Assembly (NCBI GenBank): GCA_032716605.1
Contig: CM064517.1
Location: forward strand, 22,873,015 to 22,937,014
DNA: 64,000 nt
Direction: 5' to 3'
DNA from: Paralithodes platypus
Taxonomy: Eukaryota > Arthropoda > Malacostraca > Decapoda > Lithodidae
Made by a program: the position numbers and the translations under genes. The notes beneath the pieces were generated by a model, which saw only the letters and a list, made by a program, of their open reading frames with translations, was not told the DNA's origin and did no database searches. Every line of letters starts with the position of its first letter. Position 1 is the stretch's first letter. Of this stretch, positions 20,356 to 30,373 are shown one piece after another.

Positions 20356-20822
20356 TTAACCCTTCCTACCCGGGCTGCCTTACAAAAGGACGGAGGTCGT
20401 ATCCGGGCGATCTGGCCAAAAAACGTCTACCGTATCTTTGTTATTTTAACTGCTAGAAATTTCCCACGCATCCCTAAACGTAGTGCGGTTTCCAATCTGT
20501 AGACTGGCGTTGAGTAGAGCTCTCTAAGTCAACTGGTTCAGTTGTGATGACGATTTCCGTGGAGCGCGATGTTTTCAATATCGGAGCTTTTCAGACACTA
20601 ATTTCCGTCATATCATACAACAACAACATTGATCCGATGTCTCCTTCTTGTTTTCGGAGGTGCGGTGACGCAATGAACGGCTTTGTTTACATGCGTCGGA
20701 CGCACGGCGTTCAGACCAAGCTGAATAGGCTTTCAAGCTTACTGTCTGTTAAAAGGACACCCGGGTACCGGCCCATCTGCCGCGGTGTCCTTATAGAAGG
20801 ACACCTGGGCTGGAAGGGTTAA
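20356..20822 (+). mobile_element. piggyBac-type MITE, family B
   Basis: TTAA to TTAA, 467 bp; left tip TTAACCCTTCCTACCCGGGC, right tip inverted TTAACCCTTCCAGCCCAGG. Internal blocks (GAGCTCTCTAAGTCAACTGG and GTTTACATGCGTCGGAC) are shared with families A and C. The first 27 bp are identical to the left end of the transposase-bearing element at 2331. Confidence 0.85.
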
Positions 20823-20877
20823 GAGAGGGAAAATTCCGAATTAGAAGAGGAAAGTCTGCATCAGAGAAAACTGAGAT

Positions 20878-20916
<39 letters not shown>

Positions 20917-20932
20917 TGTGAAATTTATCATA

Positions 20933-21464
20933 TTAACCCTCCAGACCCAGTTGGGCTCTGAGAAACCCATAAAAAAAACACCCCGCGCTACCCGGTAGGG
21001 CTCTGAGGCTCCGGCAGCTTGAAAGCCTGTAAGCTTGGTGTGCGAGGCGTCCGTCCGACGCATGTAAACAACAGCCGGCTGGACCGACGCCGCGCATCTC
21101 CGACCACAAGAAGGAGTGCGTCGCTTGTTCGTGTGTGCCTGTATGTGCCTTTGTGGCAAAAACAGCCACTTTACACTACTTTTCGCTACTTAACAATAGT
21201 TAAGTAGCAAAAAGTAGTGTAAAGTGGCTGATTTTGCCACAAAGTTATCTCCAATGAAATCGTCATCACAACTGAACCAGTTGACTTAGAGAGCTCTACT
21301 TAATGCCATTCTACAGGTACGAAACACATCTACGCTTAGGGATGTGCGGGAATGCGGAAGCAGTCAAAATAAACATACGGTAGCCTAGGCGTAGACATTT
21401 TTCGGCCAAAACCCCCGGGTTTTTGGAATATATATGGAATACATAGCCGGGGCTGGAGGGTTAA
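20933..21464 (-). mobile_element. piggyBac-type MITE, family A, copy 3 with inverted duplication
   Basis: TTAA to TTAA, opposite in orientation to 495-982. It is about 45 bp longer than other copies because of an internal inverted duplication: 21151-21194 and 21199-21242 form arms of about 43 bp around a 4-bp loop. Otherwise it has the family A ends and core. Confidence 0.85.
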
Positions 21465-21725
21465 TGACATATACGAACGTTATTATATTTTCAGGGACAG
21501 TACAGTACATAGTAATTAATATTAACACAATAATTAAAAAGCACAGGCTTCAATTCATCCTAAAATCACTTAAAACCGAGTGAGAGAACATTGTAAACCG
21601 GACACAGATCCCGTCCAACTCGGAAATTTCCGAGATATACAGGGACATTTCCGAGAGGCCGATGCCATTCCGAGAAGTGCGGGTTTCCGACTAAAAAGAG
21701 TCCGAGTAAGCGGGGGTTTACTGTA

Positions 21726-22128
21726 ATTTGAAATCTTTATCCAGGTGCGCTGGGGGTGGAGTTGAAAAGGGATCCTGCAAATCCCATAAAGACAATTTTG
21801 GAGCTGAAAGAAAGTCTAGAACAGCAGGAGGCACTCCCCCTGCCTTGGCCACTGGCAAGGAAAACCAAGAATGTGTTTCCTGGGTTATCTGATGGGATGA
21901 CTTAGAAGTAATAGTACCTTCAAACTGCTGTGCTTCCGTCTCCCAGTCTACCCACGGACCTGTGCCCACTTGCCCCATCTGCAGGACTGGGTTGCCGGAC
22001 TGATCGTTAACCGGAATTGTGTCCAATTCTGGCGTTAGCAAAGCAAGAGCTTTTACGTCATTCAAGCCGTCGACCTTTGACCAGTCCGCATAAAGACGTG
22101 CAGAGGAGGCTGGTGTGGAGGTGTACAC
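21726..22128 (-). pseudogene. DIRS gag, N-terminal segment
   Basis: An open frame of 134 codons on the minus strand: ARLYADWSKVDGLNDVKALA, GTGPWVDWETEAQQFEG, PPAVLDFLSAPKLSLWDLQD. No ATG is visible at the start (GTG at 22128), so the true start is missing or upstream. It ends at the pogo MITE. Acidic and Trp-rich; I assign it to DIRS ORF1 by order and by continuity with 20034-20260. Confidence 0.55.
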
Positions 22129-22746
22129 AAAATAATCATACTGTATGCAATTATAATTGCATGTACAATCATTCCAACTGCACTATCGGAGGCTATGCAT
22201 ATGTGAATGGAAATAGTAATTAATGGGGCGCTTAACCCTAGGGAAGGCCTCTCGATAAACTACTACTGAACCAGAATTAATTATTATGTTCTCGCCACTA
22301 ACCAACTTTACTCCTAAACTCGATTAATGAAATTAACAAACACATGTGGCAGTCCAGGGATTCGAACCCAGGAAGCTCACACCGAAAATCAACACCTTAT
22401 GCATTGCACCACGAAGACAGTTAAAGAATGCTGCACAAGCCTACGATTTATTATGCAGTTTCGAATCCTGCATACCAATCTTAGCATGTACAATCATTCC
22501 AACTGCACTATCGGAGGCTATGCATATGTGAATGGAAATAGTAATTAATGGGGCGCTTAACCCTAGGGAAGGCCTCTCGATAAACTACTACTGAACCAGA
22601 ATTAATTATTATGTTCTCTCCACTAACCAACTTTACTCCTAAGCTCGATTAATGAAATTAACAAACTCATGTGGCAGTCTAGGGATTCGAACCCAGGACG
22701 CTCACACCAAAATTCAACACACTTATGCATTGCACCACGAAGACAG

Positions 22747-23234
22747 TTAACCCTTTCTGGCACGGGGGCGCTATCCTAAGGACGTTGTTGAGACCCGGGC
22801 GATATGGCCGAAATACGTCTACGCCTAGGCTACCGTATCTTTGTTATTTTAACTGCTAGAAAATTACCACGCATGTCTAAACGTACTGTGGTTTCCAATC
22901 TGTAGACTGGCATTAAGTAGAGCTCTCTAAGTCAACTGGTTCAGTTGCGATGACGATTTCCGTGGAGCGCATTTTTCCGCGATTTTAGCAATGTGACACA
23001 CTTTTCAAGACTGAATCTGTCTTTGCAGACCACACAACAACAAATCTCCGACGTCTGCTTGCTGCCAGAGGTGCGTGCGTCGCCTCCAACAGGCTTTGTT
23101 TACATACGTTGGACACGCGGCTTTCAAAAGAAGCTGAATAGGCTTTCAAGCTTACTGATTTTATAAGGACACCCGGGTTCCTGCCCATCTGCCGCGGTGT
23201 CCTTTTAAAATGCTGCCCGGGCGGGAAGGGTTAA
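22747..23234 (+). mobile_element. piggyBac-type MITE, family C, copy 1
   Basis: TTAA to TTAA, 488 bp; left tip TTAACCCTTTCTGGCACGGG, right tip inverted TTAACCCTTCCCGCCCGGGC. It carries the GAGCTCTCTAAGTCAACTGG block of families A and B. It lies exactly at a monomer junction TTAA. Confidence 0.85.
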
Positions 23235-23681
23235 AGAATGCTGCACAAGCCTACGATATATTATGCAGTTTCGAATCCTGCATACCAATCTTAGCATGTA
23301 CAATAATTCCAACTGCCCTATCGGAGGCTATGCATATGTGAATGGAAATAGTAATTAATGGGGCGCTTAACCCTAGGGAAGGCCTCTTGATAAACTACTA
23401 CTGAACCAGAATTAATTATTATGTTCTCTCCACTAACCAACTTTACTCCTAAACTCGATTTATGAAATTAACAAACACATGTGGTAGTCCAGGGATTCGA
23501 ACCCAGGACGCTCACACCGAAAATCAACACACTTATGCATTGCACCACGAAGACAGTTAAAGAATGCTGCACAAGCCTACGATTTATTATGCAGTTTCGA
23601 ATCCTGCATACCAATCTTAGCATGTACTGTACAATCATTCCAACTGCACTATCGGAGGCTATGCATATGTGAATGGAAATA

Positions 23682-24607
23682 CAGTAAACTTCCGTTAATC
23701 CGAAGGGCAGCGGACCGGCCCTCGTTCGGATTAGTGGATTTTTGGATTATCGGACTTTACCCCTATGAACCTGTGTATTAATGGCCTGATGAAAACATTG
23801 AGGCATTAGGCCACCCAAATGACACAATGGTGCACACACACATCATATGTTCATGAAATCACTTCAAAAGTTTACCATTGTCATTGTAGCCTATTACCTA
23901 CTTCAAAACATTCAGATTAATGGTCAAAGGAATCTGCTGATATAAACGTCTTCTTCTTCTTTCGTCTACTAGCGAGTTTGTCTTGCTCTTGAAGATCAGA
24001 TCAGATGTGGTTCGGGAAGTAATGCCTTAACAACGGCACTTCCCTGAGAGGTTCTTGTAATTTTCCTTTTGTGATTTTCCTTTTGTGACGTGCTCTGTTA
24101 TATTATATTGTATTGAAAGCACCCTTGTCTTGTTGTCTTGAAAGCACCCTTGGGACGCTCCGATCACTGAACTATAAATAGTAGCGTATCGGAACGTCCA
24201 AAGGTGCGTTTTCAAGCTCAAGACTGAATGCGCTTGCAGAAAATGCGGTGCAAGCCAGTAGCGCATCGGAGCGTCGCAAGGATGCGTTCAAGAGCAAAAC
24301 AAACTCTCTAGCAGACGATGTGGTGTTTACGTTTATATCAGTAGCTTCTTTTGACCATTAATCTGAATGTTTTGAAGTAGGTAATAGGCTACAATGACAA
24401 TGGTAAACTTTTAAAGTGAATTCATGAACATATGATATGTGTGTGCTCCATTATGTGTCATTTGAGTGGACTAATGCCTCAAAAAGGGGACTTTGGGACT
24501 TCTTGAAATTCGGACCATCGGGTGAATTCGGATTTGGCCTCAAATTGAAAAATTCGGACTATTGGGAGATTCGAATCATCAGTCGTCGGATTAAAGGACT
24601 TTTACTG
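23682..24607. mobile_element. Long-inverted-repeat pogo-type MITE, copy 1
   Basis: Flanked by TA; tips CAGTAAACTTCCGTTAATCC and, inverted, CAGTAAAAGTCCTTTAATCC. The outer roughly 300 bp of each side are imperfect inverted repeats of each other. The centre holds a further hairpin around TATAAATAGTAGCG. The empty site (GGAAATAGTAATTAATGG) is seen in neighbouring monomers. Confidence 0.85.
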
Positions 24608-25141
24608 TAGTAATTAATGGGGCACTTAACCCTAGGGAAGGCCTCTTGATAAACTACTACTGAACCAGAATGAATTATTATGTTCTCTCCACTAACCAAC
24701 TTTACTCCTAAACTCGAGTAATGAAATTAACAAACACATGTTGCAGTCCAGGGATTCGAACCCAGGACGCTCACACCGAAAATCAACACACTTATGCATT
24801 GCACCATGAAGACAGTTAAAGAATGCTGCACAAGCCTACGATTTATTATGCAGTTTCGAATCCTGCATACCAATCTTAGCATGTACAATCATTCCAACTG
24901 CACTATCGGAGGCTATGCATATGTGAATGGAAATAGTAATTAATGGGGCGCTTAACCCAAGGGAAGGCCTCTCGATAAACTACTACTGAACCAGAATTAA
25001 TTATTATGTTCTCTCCACTAACCAACTTTACTCCTAAGCTCGATTAATGAAATTAACAAACTCATGTGGCAGTCTAGGGATTCGAACCCAGGACGCTCAC
25101 ACCAAAATTCAACACACTTATGCATTGCACCACGAAGACAG

Positions 25142-25629
25142 TTAACCCTTTCTGGCACGGGGGCGCTATCCTAAGGACGTTGTTGAGACCCGGGCGATAT
25201 GGCCGAAATACGTCTACGCCTAGGCTACCGTATCTTTGTTATTTTAACTGCTAGAAAATTACCACGCATGTCTAAACGTACTGTGGTTCCCAATCTGTAG
25301 ACTGGCATTAAGTAGAGCTCTCTAAGTCAACTGGTTCAGTTGCGATGACGATTTCCGTGGAGCGCATTTTTCCGCGATTTTAGCAATGTGACACACTTTT
25401 CAAGACTGAATCTGTCTTTGCAGACCACACAACAACAAATCTCCGACGTCTGCTTGCTGCCAGAGGTGCGTGCGTCGCCTCCAACAGGCTTTGTTTACAT
25501 ACGTCGGACACGCGGCTTTCAAAAGAAGCTGAATAGGCTTTCAAGCTTACTGATTTTATAAGGACACCCGGGTTCCTGCCCATCTGCCGCGGTGTCCTTT
25601 TAAAATGCTGCCCGGGCGGGAAGGGTTAA
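25142..25629 (+). mobile_element. piggyBac-type MITE, family C, copy 2
   Basis: Copy of 22747-23234 with very few differences, at the equivalent monomer junction. It arose by the 2.4-kb duplication rather than by a second transposition. Confidence 0.85.
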
Positions 25630-26076
25630 AGAATGCTGCACAAGCCTACGATATATTATGCAGTTTCGAATCCTGCATACCAATCTTAGCATGTACAATA
25701 ATTCCAACTGCACTATCGGAGGCTATGCATATGTGAATGGAAATAGTAATTAATGGGGCGCTTAACCCTAGGGAAGGCCTCTTTATAAACTACTACTGAA
25801 CCAGAATGAATTATTATGTTCTCTCCACTAACCAACTTTACTCCTAAACTCGATTTATGAAATTAACAAACACATGTGGTAGTCCAGGGATTCGAACCCA
25901 GGACGCTCACACCGAAAATCAACACACTTATGCATTGCACCACGAAGACAGTTAAAGAATGCTGCACAAGCCTACGATTTATTATGCAGTTTCGAATCCT
26001 GCATACCAATCTTAGCATGTACTGTACAATCATTCCAACTGCACTATCGGAGGCTATGCATATGTGAATGGAAATA

Positions 26077-27004
26077 CAGTAAACTTCCGTTAATCCGAAG
26101 GGCAGCGGACCGGCCCTCGTTCGGATTAGTGGATTTTTGGATTATCGGACTTTACCCCTATGAACCTGTGTATTAATGGCCTGATGAAAACATTGAGGCA
26201 TTAGGCCACCCAAATGACACAATGGTGCACACACACATATCATATGTTCATGAAATCACTTCAAAAGTTTACCATTGTCATTGTAGCCTATTACCTACTT
26301 CAAAACATTCAGATTAATGGTCAAAGGAATCTGCTGATATAAACGTCTTCTTCTTCTTTCGTCTACTAGCGAGTTTGTCTTGCTCTTGAAGATCAGATCA
26401 GATGTGGTTCGGGAAGTAATGCCTTAACAACGGCACTTCCCTGAGAGGTTCTTGTAATTTTCCTTTTGTGATTTTCCTTTTGTGACGTGCTCTGTTATAT
26501 TATATTGTATTGAAAGCACCCTTGTCTTGTTGTCTTGAAAGCACCCTTGGGACGCTCCGATCACTGAACTATAAATAGTAGCGTATCGGAACGTCCAAAG
26601 GTGCGTTTTCAAGCTCAAGACTGAATGCGCTTGCAGAAAATGCGGTGCAAGCCAGTAGCGCATCGGAGCGTCGCAAGGATGCGTTCAAGAGCAAAACAAA
26701 CTCTCTAGCAGACGATGTGGTGTTTACGTTTATATCAGTAGCTTCTTTTGACCATTAATCTGAATGTTTTGAAGTAGGTAATAGGCTACAATGACAATGG
26801 TAAACTTTTAAAGTGAATTCATGAACATATGATATGTGTGTGCTCCATTATGTGTCATTTGAGTGGACTAATGCCTCAAAAAGGGGACTTTGGGACTTCT
26901 TGAAATTCGGACCATCGGGTGAATTCGGATTTGGCCTCAAATTGAAAAATTCGGACTATTGGGAGATTCGAATCATCGGTCGTCGGATTAAAGGACTTTT
27001 ACTG
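26077..27004. mobile_element. Long-inverted-repeat pogo-type MITE, copy 2
   Basis: Equivalent of 23682-24607 in the second 2.4-kb repeat, flanked by the same TA site. Confidence 0.85.
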
Positions 27005-27310
27005 TAGTAATTAATGGGGCACTTAACCCTAGGGAAGGCCTCTTGATAAACTACTACTGAACCAGAATGAATTATTATGTTCTCTCCACTAACCAACTTT
27101 ACTCCTAAACTCGAGTAATGAAATTAACAAACACATGTTGCAGTCCAGGGATTCGAACCCAGGACGCTCACACCGAAAATCAACACACTTATGCATTGCA
27201 CCATGAAGACAGTTAAAGAATGCTGCACAAGCCTACGATTTATTATGCAGTTTCGAATCCTGCATACCAATCATAGCATGTACAATCATTCCAACTGCAC
27301 TGTCGGAGGC

Positions 27311-27474
27311 AGATTTTTGATACATCAATAAACATTTTGACAGGAGGCTTTCAACATGTTATGCCCTGATTTTATGCAGGATTAATGTTTGGTTAGGGTG
27401 AGTTCTTCTAGACTGGGATATTGGACTTTATGCAAATACATATAACGAATCAATAGAGGACATACAGTAAACTT
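27311..27474. other. Unique spacer
   Basis: Sequence after the array is lost and before the third long-TIR MITE; no gene or repeat recognised. Confidence 0.4.
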
Positions 27475-28433
27475 CCGTTAATCCAAAGGGCAGCGGACCG
27501 GCCCTCGTTCGGATTAGTGGATTTTTCGGATTATCGGACTTTACCCCTATGAACCTGTGTATGACGAAAACATTGAGGCATTAGGCCACCCAAATGACAC
27601 AATGGTGCGCACACACATATCATATGTTCATGAAATCACTTCAAAAGTTTACCATTGTCATTGTAGCCTATTACCTACTTCAAAACATTCAGATTAATGG
27701 TCAAAGGAATCTGCTGATATAAACGTCTTCTTCTTCTTCCGTCTACTAGCGAGTTTGTCTTGCTCTTGAAGATCAGATGTGGTTCGGGAAGTAATGCCTT
27801 AACAACGGCACTTCCCTGAGAGGTTCTTGTAATTTTCATTTTGTGATTTTCCTTTTGAAACGTGCTCTGTTATATTATATTGTATTGAAAGCACCCTTGT
27901 CTTGTTGTCTTGAAAGCACCCTTGGGACGCTCCGATCACTGAACTATAAATAGTAGCGTATCGGAACGTCCAAAGGTGCGTTTTCAAGCTCAAGACTAAT
28001 ACGTCCAAAGGTGCGTTTTCAAGCTCAAGACTGAATGCGCTTGCAGAAAATGCGGTGCAAGCCAGTAGCGCATCGGAGCGTCCCAAGGATGCGTTCAAGA
28101 GCAAAACAAACTCTCTAGCAGACGATGTGGAAGAAGAAGAAGAAGAAGGTGTTTACGTTTATATCAGTAGCTTCCTTTGACCATTAATCTGAATGTTTTG
28201 AAGTAGGTAATAGGCTACAATGACAATGGTAAACTTTTAAAGTGAATTCACGAACATATGATATGTGTGTGCTCCATTATGTGTCATTTGAGTGGACTAA
28301 TGCCTCAAAAAGGGGACTTTGATACTTCTTGAAATTCGGACCATCGGGTGAATTCGGATTTGGCCTCAAATTGAAAAATTCGGACTATTGGGAGATTCGA
28401 ATCATCGGTCGTCGGATTAACGGACTTTTACTG
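27475..28433. mobile_element. Long-inverted-repeat pogo-type MITE, copy 3
   Basis: Same tips and arms as copies 1 and 2, but flanked by different sequence (GAGGACATA before, TATATCATC after). It is therefore an independent insertion. It has a short internal duplication near 27990-28020 and an AAG repeat near 28130. Confidence 0.85.
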
Positions 28434-28682
28434 TATATCATCTAGAAATATGGTTTGTAATACAGCTTTATTTACTTATTCACTAATTACGTATGAAATG
28501 AATTATAACACTTTAAGACATGGAGATCATAATAAGCAGCACAACTTTGGTCTTCAATTCTTCGAGCACGATCGCGGATCTAGATGGAGATCAGCACTAT
28601 ACACTTCAACGGTTCACGTAATATTTCTTGTGATGTAGGCGCGCTCCTGTATTCTTGAAAAATAAATAAATGGCAGTTACTA
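28434..28682. other. Spacer without recognised features
   Basis: No coding or repeat signal that I can support. Confidence 0.4.
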
Positions 28683-28888
28683 CAGTGTGGAGAATGAGCA
28701 GAGCGAGTTCTTTGACCTGAGTGTTGGGTTGAAACAGGGGTGTGTGATGTCCCCGTGGTTGTTTACTGTATATATGGATGGAGTCATGAAAGAAATACTA
28801 GGAAGAGCAGTGGATGTTGGTGTATTGCTGAAAAGGGAGGGAAATGAGTGGAAGCTGCCTATACTGCTGTTTGTGGATGATATACACT
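28683..28888 (+). pseudogene. LINE (family zeta) RT fragment
   Basis: Open frame: SEFFDLSVGLKQGCVMSPWL (motif B'), TVYMDGVMKEILGR, then LPILLFVDDIHS, where FVDD corresponds to the active-site box (usually FADD/YADD). It stops abruptly where Tigger transposase sequence on the other strand begins. Same family as 1125-1308. Confidence 0.8.
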
Positions 28889-29739
28889 CGATTCTGGAAC
28901 GAGCGAACGTCGGGTACAAATCTCTTGTGAAAGAAATCCTCAGTGATTACCTGGTTAAACCAAGCTTTCTTTGATCCATAATAGTCGACTGGGAGTTGCT
29001 TGTTAATGATGAGGTCCTTAATTACTCTCGGCTTCTGAGATTTTCCGACGATTGTAGGGGTCACACGGTGGCTTGCGTCGGCATTAGCACAACAAAGCAC
29101 TGAAATGCGCTCCTTCACAGTTTTGTGGCCAGGTGTGGACGTGATTTCTCGGTGGGCCTGTGTGTTGGAGGGTAGAGAACGCCAATACAAGCCAGTCTCG
29201 TCACCGTTATAGAGTTGCCAATGTTGAAGGTGTTCCTCGGTTATAAGGGCGTGGAAGCGTTCAGTGAAGGGTTCTATGGCCGAAGTATCGGCGCTTAAAA
29301 TTTCACCACAAATACTCCTGTTTGTGAGGCCATGGCGGTTTCGGAACCTCCACAACCACCCCTCGCTAGCCTTGAAGTTTGGGTGATGAAGATGCTGTCC
29401 GAAGCGTTCTGCTGCATGTTGTATCTCGATGCCTCTCACTGGTACGCCCTCAGCACGAAGTTGTCTGTACCACTTCAGCACTGCGTCGTCGATGTCTTGA
29501 TAGGCTAGCTTGGCCTTGCGAAAGATCTTGGCGGTAGAAGGACCATGAAGCACAGCTGTGCCATGATGCCGGACTTTTTCCTTGTCTCGGATGAAGTCGT
29601 AGATTGTCGATCTGCCTAAGCTATACTTCTCCTGAAGTTGCTTGGCTTTCATCCCACTGTCCAGATCCTTTAACATCTGTAGCTTTGTTTCTAGTGATAC
29701 AGAAGTCACCTTACGCTTAGGCTTATCCTTGGGAGGCAT
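28889..29739 (-). pseudogene. Tigger/pogo transposase, C-terminally truncated
   Basis: Start ATG at 29739 (MPPKDKPKRKVTSVSLE). An N-terminal psq-type helix-turn-helix follows (KLQMLKDLDSGMKAKQLQEK, then SLGRSTIYDFIRDK), then a CENP-B-type DNA-binding domain (VLKWYRQLRAEGVPVRGIEI, WLWRFRNRHGLTNRSICGE). The DDE domain begins with YNGDETGLYWRSLP (first catalytic Asp) and TVKERISVLCCANADAS. The frame is intact to KRFVPDVRSFQNR, where it meets the LINE-zeta fragment; the second and third catalytic acids are absent. The upstream in-frame extension to 29943 is probably 5' UTR. DNA cut-and-paste enzyme of TA-targeting pogo elements. Confidence 0.85.
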
Positions 29740-30142
29740 GGTGAACAAAATAAATGGCACGCGTCGATGTGTAACACAACAGAGCTTGGTGCGGACTGAC
29801 GCTCCCAGCCTCCCACGCTCGGTCCCCGGATGTAAGATGGCGTCGGACCTCCCTTCTGTTTCTCGGATATTCACCCTTATTGTCCGGTGACGTGAGGTCG
29901 TCATCCGACACGTCATCCTTTGTCGGACACCGTTACGACACATTTCGGAAATATTCGAGATATCAGAGGACGGTTATGACGGACATTTTCCGAATACTTA
30001 TATAAAGTCCGACAACATCAGAGACTGTCGGAACGATGACGGAAATGTCCGAAATACGGAAGTGCATGTCCGAGAGGCCGTAGCCAGTCCGACTAGTACG
30101 GGTTTCCGACTTCTAGAGGTCCGAGATGGCGAGGGTTTACTG
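28889..30142 (-). mobile_element. Tigger/pogo element, 3' end lost
   Basis: The 5' terminus is at 30142 (inverted: CAGTAAACCCTCGCCATCTC), next to TA. About 400 bp of 5' UTR contains repeated TCGGAC/GTCCGA words. The element is broken within the transposase. Its tip matches the MITE 20263-21723, which it could have mobilised. Confidence 0.8.
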
Positions 30143-30373
30143 TATGTCCCTAAGCAATCTTTTAGACGGATCGCAGAGTGCATTTCCAGTCAACTATAAG
30201 CAGATCTTCTTTGAAGTAACGCACTGCTTCCCCCTTTTTCCATTTTATAAACATTGTATGTAAACAATAAAAACTTAAATTGTTATACGGATTCTTTGTC
30301 TCTACCTGAGGTAATTTGTTAGTGTGTTGATATTGTTACAAATGTCCCCCTCCAGTCTTAAGATATCAGGCAT

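Larger units (their letters stand above)
20263..21723. mobile_element. pogo/Tigger-type MITE with two piggyBac MITEs inside
   Basis: The ends are CAGTAAACCCTCGCTAACTC and, inverted, CAGTAAACCCCCGCTTACTC, flanked by TA on both sides as for Tc1/mariner-pogo elements. The same termini occur on the Tigger transposase element ending at 30142 and on the fragment 33480-33616. Without the nested MITEs at 20356-20822 and 20933-21464 it is about 460 bp. It also contains a T tract of about 33 at 20881-20913. It is inserted in DIRS gag. Confidence 0.8.
7661..22130 (-). mobile_element. DIRS-type retrotransposon, multiply interrupted
   Basis: In minus-strand order: gag-like ORF1 (22128 to 18791), start of pol (18790 to 18633), LINE-alpha insertion (10538-18632), then RT (10537 to 9358), RNase H (9260 to 8220) and the first residues of a tyrosine-recombinase-like region (about 7850 to 7690). 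The element is truncated there. DIRS elements integrate with a tyrosine recombinase rather than an integrase or endonuclease. At three interruptions (8543-8960, 9593-10038, 19253-20033), leaving one TTAA rejoins coding sequence in frame or nearly so. All the pieces therefore belong to one element. Confidence 0.8.
22209..27003. repeat. 2.4-kb higher-order tandem duplication
   Basis: 22209-24606 and 24607-27003 are near-identical with a period of about 2,395 bp. Each contains monomers, one family C MITE and one long-TIR pogo MITE at equivalent places. A third partial repeat follows to about 27310. Differences are single bases and short indels. Confidence 0.85.
22150..27310 (-). repeat. Tandem array of about 326-bp SINE-like monomers
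   Basis: Monomers join at TTAA: boundaries at 22421, 22747/23231, 23557, 24816, 25142/25626, 25952 and 27213. Uninterrupted units measure 326 bp. On the minus strand each starts CTGTCTTCGTGGTGCAATGC, with an A-box-like start and GGTTCGAATCC as B box. Near its end it carries a second pair, TAGTGCAGTTGG and GGATTCGAAAC, i.e. two tRNA-like modules per unit. Units 4 and 7 carry a pogo MITE at the same TA; the junctions before units 3 and 6 carry a family C MITE. Confidence 0.8.

Noticed and set aside
22360..27200. Possible tRNA genes at GGTTCGAATCC boxes
   Set aside because: The B box is perfect but acceptor stems do not pair and the units are tandem SINE-like repeats, so these are tRNA-derived sequences rather than tRNA genes.
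22150..27310. CRISPR-like array
   Set aside because: Repeats are 326 bp without short spacers, in eukaryotic transposon-rich DNA.
29740..29943. N-terminal extension of the Tigger transposase
   Set aside because: In frame, but before the MPPK start typical of the family and made of the element's repetitive TCGGAC leader; treated as 5' UTR.
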